Source of the DNA: Otatea glauca | Lineage: Eukaryota; Streptophyta; Magnoliopsida; Poales; Poaceae | Direction of reading: 5' to 3' | Assembly (NCBI GenBank): GCA_036346275.1 | Contig: CM070725.1 | Location: 20,264,216-20,328,215, forward strand | Length of the DNA stretch: 64,000 nt | In this document: one piece after another, positions 33,749 to 44,662 of the stretch | Layout: each line of letters opens with the position of its first letter | Numbering within the stretch: position 1 is the stretch's first letter | Notes under the pieces: generated by a model | Database searches by the model: none | The model's input: the letters and a program-made list of their open reading frames with translations, nothing else | Told to the model about the DNA's origin: nothing | Position numbers and translations under genes: made by a program

Positions 33749-34920
33749 TGTCCAAGACCTCGGGTCCCTTAATCGACCTTACAAAAATATAAATTGTGGG
33801 CCCCTAGATATCAAAATGGAGACAATGGGGATTGCTTCTTTATTAGCCAAGCGGCTTTGACAGAGTATACAGGTTACAAGTTGATCAGAGAGGTTGTAGG
33901 ATGCTAACCCTAGATTACAGAATGACTGAGTTTTCTGCTTGTTGATGACAGCGATCGATCAATGATGAATGTTTTAATTGCCTTTAACAGCGTGGATTGG
34001 CCCCCTATTTATCCTGGTGAAGAGGCGGCAGTTAATCTCCAGAAGTGGTGTCGTGTAGTCGGGAGACGTCTTCCCGCCAAATGGTGTCTTCTCGCCAAAC
34101 GGTGTCTTTTCTAGTGATAACTTACAGGTAGTTATGTATATCTGTCAAATAACTGCTTGCATGGAGACATGTGCGGAAATAACCATTTATCCCCGACTAG
34201 TTCACTGGTCGGGATGGCCATTTCACTAGTTAGCGATGATCAGTGTGAAGAAAGATGTTGACCATCTTTAACTGCACTGGTCGGAGACTTAACCGTTCGT
34301 ATAGGGATAGGCTTTGTTTAACATATTATGGGCTTTATATTTCGCAGACCCAGCACATAGTCACGAATTATTCTAGAGGACATAAATAAAAGGAAGGTTT
34401 TGATACTCGTCAGCTAGCCGCCAAGTCTTGAGAAATAAAAGTTTATTATTCAAGGCTTTTCGTCTTCTGTGACTTTGTGGGGTCATACGCCAATTATTTG
34501 ACCGGTTTAGGTGGTGATAAATAGGAGATCCTTGCGATTTTGTTGGTAACTTAACCGATGCTTGGTCATTTTTAATGCGTGTGGTATATAAAGGGGACGA
34601 AGGTCTCCTTCTGAATCAACAAAAAGAATGCTTTCAAAACTCATTAGTTTTTCAGCTTCTCATCATCTTCTTCTATTTCTCCTTCATCAAACATGATGAG
34701 GGTATGATTAAGAGGAGATGATGGAGAGTTAAAATATCTGAAGGAGTTTTAAGAATAATATTTGACTTCCTCACGTTTTCAGACTTCCGGAGAGTAGATT
34801 ACATTCAAACTTTTTTAGTTGTTTTAAGTTTTTAATAAGCTAAAATAACATAACAAACTACTGTCGCCCCCATTTCTGGGCGCCTCCTCACGGCTGGGCA
34901 GGCCTCTTGCGAAGCTGCCC
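33749..34920. other. Unassigned noncoding segment, probably LTR-derived
   Basis: No gene is seen. From 33749 the sequence starts TGTCCAAGACCTCGGG. Its reverse complement has a TATA-like AAATAGGGG (about 34000), then an AATAAA, then a CA end, so 33749-34010 looks like the R-U5 part of a minus-strand LTR. Farther right, TATATAAAGGGG (about 34589) on the plus strand suggests a second promoter. No flanking duplication was found, so the boundaries are uncertain. Confidence 0.35.
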
Positions 34921-35180
34921 CTATGAGTAGGTCAGCTGCGTCGGTGCGCGGTGGGTCCTCTGTGGTCTAGCTGGAGGTGTAGCGTACTCCAGCTGAGAAG
35001 GCTGCGTCGGTGCTGGTGCTCCCTGCAACTGCGATGATCCAGGCTCATCCAAATCAGCGAAGTATCTTGACACCCAACCATCATCGAGGTCGAAGTCCGC
35101 ATGGGCTGGATCATCAAAATGCCCCTCTTAGTCGTCAAGGGCAGGTGAAGCTGCAGAGGAGAACCACCGAGCCTGTGAGC
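34921..35180 (-). pseudogene. PMD gene, last exon
   Basis: Acceptor at 35181 (TTATAG). It has an Asp-rich stretch and a Gln/Pro/Thr-rich tail ending at a TAG (34921-34923). A premature TAA lies at 35128-35130. Confidence 0.65.
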
Positions 35181-35255
35181 CTATAAGAAATGAAGAATTG
35201 TTGGTACTATTCAAAAAATAATTGGAAAACATACAAAGTGCGATGAAGTACTCAC

Positions 35256-35559
35256 CTCCGACGTGAGGGGCTAGACCAGCATATCCAGCAGCTCGCCCTG
35301 TCGCATAGCTCGGCGTGACGGTGGGACGAGAGGCCGGGGTGTGTGAAGATGTACCTGGAGCACTCCTCACTCCACTAAGCGGCACGCCGTGAGCCACATC
35401 GCGAGGCGCGCGACATCCTGCCAACTCGAGGATGCGTCTCGCACTCTCCATGAACCTTGCGAAGAAGGAGGTCACGTCCTCTCTAGTCACATCTACCCCA
35501 TGAGACAGATGAGAAAGGAAGCTCCCTGACTCCTCGTAGTACTGGGCTAGCACATCAGT
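35256..35559 (-). pseudogene. PMD gene, exon with EESGSFLSHLSHGV block
   Basis: Open throughout. It contains the helical YYEESGSFLSHL ... FFARFMESARRIL region, then a Ser/Thr/Pro-rich stretch. It is bounded by an AG acceptor (TTTTTCAG) and a GTGAGT donor. The intron on its 5' side is 35560-35643. Confidence 0.75.
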
Positions 35560-35643
35560 CTGAAAAATATATTATGAATTAGCCTAACACATTAATCTGG
35601 AAAATACAATACGAAAATACATCGTACATTAGACAAAACTTAC

Positions 35644-35902
35644 CGCACCGTGCAGAGCCGAGTCCGTATGGTCGGGATACATGTCCGTCACCCTGGGGAT
35701 GTTTCTAGGAGGATCGGGGCCGACACGTACCAAACACAGATGGGTACGGGAAGTGTACCACTATCGGTACCCCTGGTACGTCTGTGGGTCGTACGGCGCA
35801 TCCTCGGCATGGACGTCGTCCAAGGCTCCTCCCCACTCCTCAACCCATGACACCATATGTACGTGCCATTGGGCACCCCCATGCCCGCCCCTCCTACTCT
35901 GC
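35644..35902 (-). pseudogene. PMD gene, exon with WVEEWGGALDD block
   Basis: Contains the conserved middle part of PMD proteins (HMVSWVEEWGGAL, PYDPQTYQGYR). The frame changes once around the 'CLVRVGPDPPRN' stretch. Splice sites are CCGCAG on the 5' side and GTAAGT on the 3' side. Confidence 0.7.
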
Positions 35903-36026
35903 CTGCGGATAAGAAAAAATATAACATTATTACATGTCATTCCACCATAGAGATTAGAGAATATCGATGTAGGGAACTTACGTGTGGACGCCGTGTGGGA
36001 CCTGTCGACCGACCTGGACCGGGAAC

Positions 36027-39000
36027 TGTAACATCCCAAAATTCGCCTAAATATTATTTTATTGTCGTTTGTGCATTTTATGATTTTTCTGGAATTTATT
36101 TGGATTTTTCTGGATATATTTGAATTAATTTTAAATTAAGTATATTGGTCCTTTGTCCAAAACTATTTAAATTTATGCAAAGTTAAAATAAAGTTTTGCC
36201 AAAAATATTTTATTTGAGTCCAGAATATCTCAAAGTATTTTTGAGAATTTTCTTAGATTTTTCCTAATAGTTTTATTGCTTAAAACAAATTAAATGAATT
36301 TCTGTAATTATTTTAAATGAGAAATCTTTTAAAAAGCCTTGTGGCGATGTCGGGCGGCCCACACTCGTGCTATGCGGCCCGGACGACCGACGCCCGATTC
36401 CTCTGCGAAACCCTAATCCCCGCAGCCGTCCGATCGCGTCTCTTCGGACCATATCGCGCCGCGTAGGAGCCATGTTGTGGACGTTGGATTGCGACACGTG
36501 TACGGCAGAGCGTCGTCATCTCCGTTCTGGATTCGGAGTCCGTCGCCGTGACGACACCGAACTTCTTCGCCGTGTAGGGCTCGAACGCCTAGGCTATAAA
36601 AGGAGGGGGTAGCGTCCCGAGGTTCGCAGGTGTTCGCTACGTCGTTTGGTCGGAGTGGTTCCGCGAGAGCAGCCCTAGAACGCATCTACGAGCTCGTCGG
36701 AGTAAGCCGAGGTTTTCGCCGTGGTTTTTCGCTTGGAGCTCGTCGTCCGTGGAGTCCCCGCCGTCGCCGAAGCCGCCAACTTGTTCGCCGTGACGAGTCG
36801 CATCCGTGAAGGGTAGAAGTGTCACCGGAGAGCCCTCCTTCCGTCATCGCTGTGGTCTTCGTTCCCAAGTCCGGCGAAGTTCTTGTCGCCGTGCCGCCAT
36901 CAGTGTTGAAGAGCTTCAAGAGCCGTCGGATCTCCAGCGAAGGGTCGGGATCGAGCCGCGTAAGGTTGGATCTATAACCGTTTGATGCGATCTGTGCGGT
37001 GGATTCTACGCCGCAGGGATGGACTAATCTGGTGCCGCCGCGTGTCGGGCGTTGAGGCCGAGGCGCCATGAACCCGGTTCACGGTGAACTCAATCCGATT
37101 CGTGGACCAGGTCTATGGATCAGGACGCGTGGCAGCATCGGGTTGGTTCAGATCCGCGCTGACGTCAGTGTGACACAGTTAATCGGTTTTCGATTTAAAA
37201 ATAATTCGGTTAATTCTGATTTTCTAATTTATGTATTTTCAGTATTTGTTCAAACTTCAAAAGGCAATATCTTTTGCATTTTAACTCTGATTTGGGTGAT
37301 TCAAATTTCTAAAAAATTTTAAAATTGAGATCTATTTAATGGTGAATTTTAATTGATTTTTGGAGTTCGTTTTCTCTCTATTTTGGTATTTATTTGCTTT
37401 TCTCCTTCGGTACGCGTAGACGTTGAATTGTGTGACGCTTCGGAGGAAGATGCAGCAACTCAAGAGCAATCTCCAGATCAAGATCAGGACCTTTTCCAAG
37501 GCAAATTGTGCTTTGATCATGTTGAACCCATGTTTATACCAATGCTATATTGTTTTACTCTATTGCATGGTATTTCAAGTATACAAATTGTTTCAACTTA
37601 AATTGGGATCTAGTTAATCTACCCATATGATCTATACCCTACCTTGTCATTGTATGCCATAATCTATTATCACCCTAGATTGGTTCATTATAGTTGGTTA
37701 GTAATGATAATCAACATGGGATGGTTAGACCGTATTAGTTGCTTAACCATGCCACGTCATCACATGTGATTGAATCATTGATAATTAATCTTGACTAATG
37801 GAATATGGAACGATGTTATGAACTTGTGTGTCATGTGGGATCACACAATGAGATTGAGTTTTTATGGCGAGTCATGTCACGCAACGATGTTGAATTGTTG
37901 ATGGCACGTGGTGCTTGGTAATCAACCTGGGTGATAATCATTTAGATTGGGGCAAGTGACAAGGGGCGAGTATGCCAAGGTGGGCCCGATGGGCAGAGGG
38001 TATGTGGATGTCTTGCCTTGATCACTCTAAGGACTTAACTTTGCAAGCCTTTGACCTGAGTCAATCATGCAACCACATGTCTGGTATGGGCCAACCTAGC
38101 TGATTAATTTGCAATGTCTTAGCTTTGGTACTATCTTGGTAGGTGTGAGTTCCCGAGTTATGGAGTAATTCACATGGCGCAAGAGGGGGGCCCTGGATGT
38201 GGTAACTAGTCCCACTAGTGTTGAAACCTTAGCGGGTGGTACCGGGTTAAGCCAGCGCATTGTAAAGGTTTTGTTATAATCACTCGCCTTGGTGGTGTTT
38301 GGTTGTATCGCGTGGGTAAAGTGCATAACCTCTGCAGAGTGTGAAATTATTCGGATAGCCGTGCTAGCGGTATTGAGCAATGCTCGGGAATTACAGTTAA
38401 GGGTTAGCTTAATTAAATAGACAACTTGGTTGGGATGACAGAATGCCATGTGGAAGACGGAATTTGACTTAGGATTGGAAACTTGGTTTACTTGAGAAAT
38501 ACTGAATCTATTTACTATTTATATTTGTTTTACAGTCTTTACGATCTATTTACTGTATTTGTTCATAAATGCTGCTTATTGCAAAATAGCCATGATAGCC
38601 TATCCATTGGAATAAGCCTTACATATAGTTACATAGAATTGCATTCTGTGCACAACTTGTTGAGTGCTTTAAGTACTCACCCTTGCCAACAACAATAACC
38701 AACAGTCGAAGAATCTACACCTGTGTTGGAGGAGTTTCAAGAGGACGCGTTCATTAGGGTCCGAGCCTTGTCGGTTGCCTGTGGTGAACTGATGAGCTAT
38801 CTACATTTTCTACTTTCCGCTGCTTAATTATTAGTTTATATTTCCAGTCTTGCCCTGCGTGGCTTAATAATGTAAGTCGGTCATAAGATCATACACTTAG
38901 CTATATCAATAAATGAACTACTATTCCATTATCGTTGAGTATGATGTGATATATACCGATGTTGAGCTGTGTGCACTAGCGTTGATCCTGAGACTAGTGC

Positions 39001-39043
39001 GGTAAACACAGTGGGTTCGAATCAGTGGATTCGGGTCCTTACA
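36027..39043 (+). repeat. 3-kb solo LTR (gypsy, Tekay-like) inserted in the PMD gene
   Basis: Starts TGTAACATCCCAAAATTCGCC and ends GGTCCTTACA. It is flanked by the perfect duplication ggaac (36022-36026 and 39044-39048). A TATA box TATAAAAG is at 36595-36602. The start is nearly identical, inverted, to the gypsy LTR piece in element D (about 60065-60101), so they are the same family. No internal region remains. ORFs in its GC-rich part (36270-37070) are chance frames. It splits a PMD exon. Confidence 0.92.
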
Positions 39044-39302
39044 GGAACTCCTGTCATAGACTGAACTGCCTCATCACTCGATGGACAGCGTAGCCCTCGA
39101 CCAGGACATCGAACACGAGGAACCGACGTGTACGCCAGTACGTCGCGTCTCGTGTGTATAGGGTGGACAACCCACCCGTCACACGTAGCTCGACCTGTCC
39201 TGCTGTGTACGGTGTCCAGCGTACGCGATCCTCAGTAAGGTGGTCGAACGTAGCGACGAACTGCGGGTTGCTAAGCCACACCATGCTGTGTGCCCACCTA
39301 GG
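39044..39302 (-). pseudogene. PMD gene, exon cut by the solo LTR
   Basis: The exon has RWAHSMVWLSNPQF, RVRWTPYT, FLVFDVLVEGY and HRVMRQFSL, the signature end of the PMD core. A TGA at 39054-39056 follows. The remainder (35982-36026) lies on the other side of the solo LTR. The 5' splice acceptor is CACCAG at 39303. Confidence 0.8.
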
Positions 39303-39397
39303 CTGGTGTGATGATAGAAAAATCAACGCGGAACATTACAATTAGTAATGACAAATGTTAAAGCGTAAGTTTCACAATCGTGGTATGCAATACTTAC

Positions 39398-39589
39398 CTG
39401 TCGGTGGCACCAGATGGTGCCCATAGTCAGCGCGTCAACATCATCATCTCAAACATGTACAACAGGACGCGTATCGATGTTGGGCCGCCTAATCTGGAAC
39501 CTCTCGTATGCCCAAAGCTACAGAAGCAGTGCACATCCGGTGCGGATTGACCCGTATGTGATCTGCCCACAGCCGTCGCAGAGCCCATT
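39398..39589 (-). pseudogene. PMD gene, exon continued left of element F
   Basis: It reads ALLL-stop-LWAYERFQIRRPNID, matching the 'LWSYERF' part of PMD proteins, then TMGTIWCHRQ up to a GTAAGT donor at 39397. Frames shift once. The 5-bp ccatt at 39585-39589 is the target duplication of element F. Confidence 0.72.
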
Positions 39590-40512
39590 TGATGGGGACG
39601 GTGATCCCGATCTTTCGGTGGGATGATGATACGTTGATTTGGAGGTGTTGATGGCACCGAATTTAGGGTTTCCTACCAAACAGGTTGAGAGCTTCACAAT
39701 CACAATGCCAAATCCACACACATACAAGATCCAATGATCAGTACTTCCTGCAAGAATTCAAGAACCCGCAAGAACAAAGTATGAAGCAAACCGAAAAGGT
39801 AGTATTGAAATCAAAAAATAGAAAACAAGTTGAGGTTCTGTTTCTCGGCTCGGGCGGTCTAGTCGACACGCGCAAACACGAGGAGGGACGCACACGGGGT
39901 CTACCAAACACAACAGAAAAAACCTAAAAAATGAAGAACAGGGGTGAGAACCCAATATAAAGGGGTACCCACACAAGGGGGGGCGTCCAAGAGGGGTGCA
40001 GCAGCCAGGAGAGGGGTGCCGGCCAAAGGAGGGGTGGAACCCTAAGAGTACATGGGCCTTGGGCCCGAAAGAAAGGTGGCGCAGCACCTGGAATTTTTAT
40101 CCTATGAGATTGTTCTGTGATTTCCCTTTGCTCCAGGAGGAATTTGGCCTCGGGATCAGCTTCATTGGAAAGGTTATCTTGATACCTTTCAAACGAGTTG
40201 TCGAACGTCGAAACCGGAGTTCGGATGTGGCCGTGGCGTCCGTTTGAAGTACTGCTGCTCGTGGATGGCCGAACCGGACTCGGCGACGAATTGGGCTTTA
40301 TGTTGGGCCTTTGTTGGCACGTGGGCTATCCTCGGTGGATGTTCTTGACGTGTTGGTACAGGAAAGGTGGATGGAAAGGACTTGCTTCCGGATTAAGCCC
40401 TCCAGACGTCGTAGACGAAGTAGCGGGCGAAACAGCGACGGTCGGGGACGAAGTAGCGGTCGTAGAGGAAGAAGGGGCAGCGATTGTATCCTTGGTTGGG
40501 ATCTCCTCATCA
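39590..40512 (-). repeat. 3' LTR of element F (left copy)
   Basis: 923 bp, TGATGGGGACGG ... CCTCATCA on the plus strand. It is adjoined by a purine tract (on the minus strand AAGAAGGGGAGGA, 40513-40525). Confidence 0.92.
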
Positions 40513-41036
40513 TCCTCCCCTTCTTGAATTGGAGTCGTCCTCAACTCCATCGCATTATCCTTCAAAGTATTAGTAATAACAGAAGACAAAGCAACAGAGA
40601 ATGGCAATGGTTCTATACTATCCATGTTATCTTGTGAGAGAACTTTTGCAGCCAGCAATACTTTACCCTTCAACTTAAGATCAGGTTTTTGAGCAACTGG
40701 TGTAGTTGAAAGGGTTGATTTACTAGCTACACTTTTAATTCCACTCTCTTATTTTTCTCTTTTAGCTCTTTTAACATCAATGTTTCTTAGTTCTGTAGGG
40801 CTCATGGGTTTCAAAATAATTTTCTTTCCCTTATACAAGAAAGTATACTCATTGGTCCTACCATGATGTATAGCATCCATATCATAGATCCAGGGTCTAC
40901 CCAATAAAAGAGAGCAAGCATCCATGGGTACAACATCACAAACAACATTATCATGATAAGAACCAATCGAGATAGGTACTCGAACGGTTTTTGTTACTTG
41001 AACCTTACCAGTGGAATTGAGCCATTCAATTTCATA
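40326..41036 (-). pseudogene. Protease C-terminal part joined to the pol tail, element F
   Basis: In the gag frame, after a TAG at 41037, the sequence has IYDMDAIHHGRTNEY and a Lys-rich part, a second stop (TAA, 40749-40751), and then a frame ending RTTPIQEGEDDEE that runs into the LTR. The first part is the end of the protease and its linker. The last ~13 residues match the C-terminus of fragment H. The jump marks an internal deletion of nearly all pol. Confidence 0.72.
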
Positions 41037-41816
41037 CTATTGAGGAAGTGGATTTGTGGTCAAACCAAGCTTCTCGACCATGTCTACACTAGCAAGATTG
41101 TTGCATCTACCTCCATCAACAACGACATGCACAGCGCGCTCATTCACCACACACCTTGTCTGAAAGATAGTATGGCGTTGATTTTGTTCATCGCGTGCAG
41201 GCTGTGCGCTAAGTACGTGCGACAACAAGAGCCGGATATTTCTCGGATCTTTGCGAGTGATAATCTCTTCTGCTGGCTCTGCAGTGTTAGTGGCAACAAG
41301 AGCATCTTCAGTTTCATCAATGTCACTATCACTAGTGTACTCACCATTTTCTCTGATTATTAGAGCACATTGATTAGGGCAGTCTCGCATCATGTGCCCC
41401 ATTCCTTTGCATCGAAAGCATTGTGTTTCCCGCGTTCGACCGGTGGAGGCAACTGAGGAAGCACTCTTGGCGGGTGCTTGAAGTGTGACTGACATGTTTG
41501 CCTCCAGAATGCGTGATGACGTCGAAGTAGTTGGAACAGCGGGTGTAGGTACACGTCCAGGTATGGAAGATGATGCCTTAGTATGGATCTGGACCGACTT
41601 GGATGTGGAAGAGCCTCCAATATTACCTCGCGTTGTCAATCGTCGACCCTGCACTTCCCTTTCTGCTTTCAAAGCAAGATGGTACAAACGAGTGATAGAA
41701 TTGTATTCTTTATAGTCAAGTATATCCTGTATCTCTCGGTTAAGCCCACCCAAGAACCTAGCCATTTTTTCATCTTCACTCTCTTCTAACCCACAGCGCA
41801 ACATGCCAATTTGCAA
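41037..41816 (-). pseudogene. Gag C-terminal part, zinc knuckle and protease start, element F
   Basis: 260 residues: the end of the gag domain (MARFLGGLNREIQDILDYKEY), a Ser/Thr-rich linker, a zinc knuckle CFRCKGMGHMMRDC, and a protease-like active region VVDGGRCNNLAS followed by MVEKLGL. The DGG form of the active site is seen in gypsy elements of this type. The frame is closed by a TAG at 41037-41039. Confidence 0.82.
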
Positions 41817-41853
41817 TTCCTGATAATATTCCTCAACCGTTTTATCACCTTGA

Positions 41854-42126
41854 TTAAAAGCGCTGCATTTTATTCAATAAATCACGAGCATAGTATGTAG
41901 GAACAAATCTAGCCCTCATGACACGCTTCAACCCATCCCAAGTTGTAGGTACATCACGGTTGGCTCTACAAAGTTCTTTCCACCAAATAGATGCAAAACC
42001 AGTAAATTCACTAGTGGCAGCATGAACCCTTCTACGCTCAGTGTCATAGCAAGAAAATTTTTGATCTACCGCCAACTCCCAATCTAGATAAACATCAGGA
42101 TTATAAGTACCATCAAAAGGAAGCAT
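41854..42126 (-). pseudogene. gag: Gag middle part, element F
   Basis: Shifted in frame relative to both neighbours. It contains the gag core FDGTYNPDVYLDWE, EFTGFASIWWKEL, WDGLKRVMRARFVP and YYARDLLNK. The downstream shift lies in a run of T (A on the coding strand's complement) at about 41855. Confidence 0.82.
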
Positions 42127-42590
42127 AGTAAATTTATTTTTGCCATAGAGTCATCATGTTCTTCCCTTTGATCATGTTGATTTCTAGCCATACCTTGCCT
42201 TTTATTGCGGAGTCGACGATGAGGTCGGTCGTTGTTCACATTTACCCTGTAGTCGTCCTCGGTATCGGCGGCGTAGTTGTTCTCCTCTTGATCCACCCCG
42301 TTTAAAGTAACAGGGACAACCGGTGGAGCACCGCGTTGGCCCAAAGCATGACCAGCGGCACCATTGTTAGGGGCAGCACCTTGAAGAAGTTGTGCTAGCT
42401 GTGCTTGAAGCTCAGTGAGGGGTGCCAATTGCGCCTGAATCGCATCAAGAGTGTCACGAGTTCGCATCTCATGCTGATTGTGCATCCTCTCGAAATGAGT
42501 GACCCAACGCCGTTCTTTTGGCGTGAGGCGGTCCTCATGTTCACTCCCACTACCGACGTTACTCCCACGATTGCTTGGACTACCTGCCAT
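42127..42590 (-). pseudogene. gag: Gag N-terminal part, element F
   Basis: Starts at the ATG at 42590 (MAGSPSNRGSNVGSG). It is followed by a helical Gln/Leu-rich region (LAPLTELQAQLAQLLQG) and an Asp/Glu/Arg-rich stretch. The frame shifts at about 42127, into the gag core. Confidence 0.75.
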
Positions 42591-43509
42591 AGTTAGTAGA
42601 AATAAAGAAACTTCACACAGATATGAAAGCTCCTATAAACTACTAGGTTGTATGAAGTGGTAAGCCTCACACACGCTCACGCTTCTACCAAGTTCTTACA
42701 AGTCCTCGATGTGGCAAGCAATTGCAAATTCCAGAACTTGTGTGGTTAGAAGATGGTGGAGCTTGGACAGGTAATAATATGTAGCAAAGGAGGAACTAAT
42801 ACCACTAAACCAAGGTAAGCTGAAAAGTCGTTCAAAATCAGTACAGTGCTGGTCCTAGGCTAGACCGTACTAGAGACGCGAGCCTAATCACCGACGATGC
42901 CACAGAAACGCAATAAGAACATCCTCAACACAAAGCAAGCAGCTAGGGCTCCTCTTTTTTTTGTGGGAGCCCTAAAACTGAATAACAGACTCACAAGGAC
43001 TCCAAACAACACTCACCACACACTCTCTCTCTCTGGACTTTGGTTTTGCAATTGAATCTGTGTGGCTTTTGTAGTATGCACTTGCCTTTTCCCTCTCTAA
43101 TTTGGTGCGGTTTTCTTATCTGCGCCAACGACTTAGAACTGATACTACTTTGGTAAACTCAGAGAGTAACCCGGATTAGGGAACGGTTCAAGATAACTAG
43201 AGACCCAACCTAATCTGATCTCCAGCAACCACCGAGAGTCCTGATCTGATCAACTAGCAGAAACTGACTTCAATTCGAATGCAATTGTGACCAAAACGTG
43301 ACTCGAACTCGAAACTCTAAAGAGACTAGACTCTAAAACCAGCAAAGACACGATTATGCAACCGACGATTCAACAAACCAAGAACAAGTGGTAAAAGTTA
43401 GGGCACAAGTTAGCTTCGACAAAGGGACAAATCTTTTTTTTTGTGGGGCAAATTTCCTAGATTCTAGGTAGAAAACAAAATATGATGGAAAATGTCACCG
43501 AGCAACCTT
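42591..43509 (-). other. Untranslated leader of element F
   Basis: About 920 bp between the primer site and the gag ATG. It holds no convincing ORF and has T/A runs and a short CT-rich stretch at about 43020. Long leaders before gag are normal in grass gypsy elements. Confidence 0.6.
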
Positions 43510-43523
43510 GAGCTCTGATACCA
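43510..43523 (-). other. Primer binding site of element F
   Basis: On the minus strand this reads TGGTATCAGAGCTC, three bases from the LTR at 43527. It is of the initiator Met tRNA type and shows that the right LTR is the 5' LTR. Confidence 0.9.
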
Positions 43524-43526
43524 ACT

Positions 43527-44445
43527 TGATGGGGACGGCGATCCCGATCTTTTGGTGGGATGATGATACATAGATTTGGAGGTGTTGATGGCACCGAATT
43601 TAGGGCTTCCTACCAAATAGGTTGGGAGCTTCACAATCACAATGCCAAATCCACACAGATACAAGATCCAATGATCAGTAGTTCCTGCAAGAAATCGAGA
43701 ACCCGCAAGAACAAAGTATGAAGCAAACCGAAGAGGTAGTATTGAAATAAAAAAAAAACAAGTTGAGGTTATGTTTCTCGGCTCGGGCGGTCTAGTCGAT
43801 ACGCGCAAACACGAGGAGGGACGCATACGGGGTCTACCAAACACAACAGAAAAAACCTAAAAAATGAAGAACAAGGGTGAGAACCCAATATAAAGGTGTA
43901 CCCACACAAGGGTGGGTGCCCAAGAGGGTTGCAGCAGCTAGGAGAGGGGCGCCGGCCAAAGGAGGGGTGAAACCCTAAGAGTACATGGGCCTTGGGCCCA
44001 AAAGAAAGGTGGCGCAGCACCTGGAATTTCTGTCCCGTGAGATTGCTCTGTGTTTTCCCTTCGCTCCATGAGGAATTTGGCCTCGGGATAAGATCCATTG
44101 GAAAGGTTATCTCGATACCTTTCAAAAGAGTTGTCGAACGTCGAAAACGGAGTTCGGATGTGGCTGTAGCGTCCGTTTGAAGTACTGCTGCTCCTAGATG
44201 GCCGAACTGGACTCGGCGACGAATTGGGCTTTATGTTGGGCCTTCGTTGGTACGTGGGCTGTCCTCGGTGGATGTTCTTGACGTGCTGGTACAGCAAAGG
44301 TGGATGGAAAGGACTTGCTTCCGGATTAAGCCCTCCAGACATCGTAGATGAAGTAGCGGGCGAAACAGCGACGGTCGGGGACGAAGTAGCGGTCGTAGAG
44401 GAAGAAGGGGCAGCGGTTGTATCCTTGGTTGGTATGTCCTCATCA
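43527..44445 (-). repeat. 5' LTR of element F (right copy)
   Basis: 919 bp, close match to the left copy with scattered changes (for example a shortened A-run near 43750). Confidence 0.92.
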
Positions 44446-44662
44446 CCATTATACGTCGCACAATGGACAGCGACCCCCAGGAGTACTGCGGCAAGGCGTC
44501 AAGGGGTGCGTCCTCGATCGCCCTCGCGAACTGGACGAAGTGCCTGTCCATGCTATCCCTGTGGGAGCTCGTGAACATGCACCAGCCAAACAACAAGAGC
44601 AGGTTCGCCTCAAGGTGGCGGCTCACCCTCTGCTCGTCTGCAGGCTCGACGATGTGTTCCAC
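44446..44662 (-). pseudogene. PMD gene, first recognisable exon part
   Basis: The frame has EPADEQRVSRHLEANLLLLF, then GWCMFTSSH and IEDAPLDALPQYSWGS, the N-terminal half of the PMD core. It is cut on its 3' side by element F and abuts the MULE fragment on its 5' side, in a different frame. Confidence 0.8.

Larger units (their letters stand above)
39590..44445 (-). mobile_element. Element F: CRM-like gypsy, gag-protease only (non-autonomous)
   Basis: LTRs 39590-40512 and 43527-44445 are flanked by a perfect ccatt duplication (39585-39589 and 44446-44450). On its own strand the LTR starts TGATGAGG, like the TGATGA start of grass centromeric (CRM/CRR) elements, and the reading frame runs into the 3' LTR, another CRM trait. 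The interior encodes gag and protease, then jumps to the last residues of pol (RTTPIQEGEDDEE), also found at the end of H. RT, RNase H and integrase are absent. This is comparable to the known non-autonomous noaCRR elements of rice. Lineage is inferred from motifs. Confidence 0.85.
34921..44662 (-). pseudogene. Plant mobile domain (PMD) gene, multi-exon, broken and interrupted
   Basis: A minus-strand gene related to the PMD / 'serine/threonine phosphatase 7 long form homolog' proteins spread by grass MULEs and gypsy elements. Reading right to left: 44446-44662 (LLLLFGWCMFTSSH, DALPQYSWGS), [element F], 39398-39589 (LWAYERFQIRRP), intron 39303-39397, 39044-39302 (RVRWTPYT, HRVMRQFSL), [3-kb solo LTR], 35982-36026, intron 35903-35981, 35644-35902, intron 35560-35643, 35256-35559, intron 35181-35255, 34921-35180. 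All four introns are short with GT...AG ends. Stops include 39054-39056 and 35128-35130, and an internal TAG lies near 39540. PMD proteins act in the nucleus in silencing or meristem function in plants, but this copy is a transposon-borne pseudogene. Confidence 0.82.

Noticed and set aside
36270..37070. ORFs in the GC-rich part of the solo LTR (for example 36686-37069 minus)
   Set aside because: The LTR has clear ends and a target duplication. The frames are compositional and have no motif.
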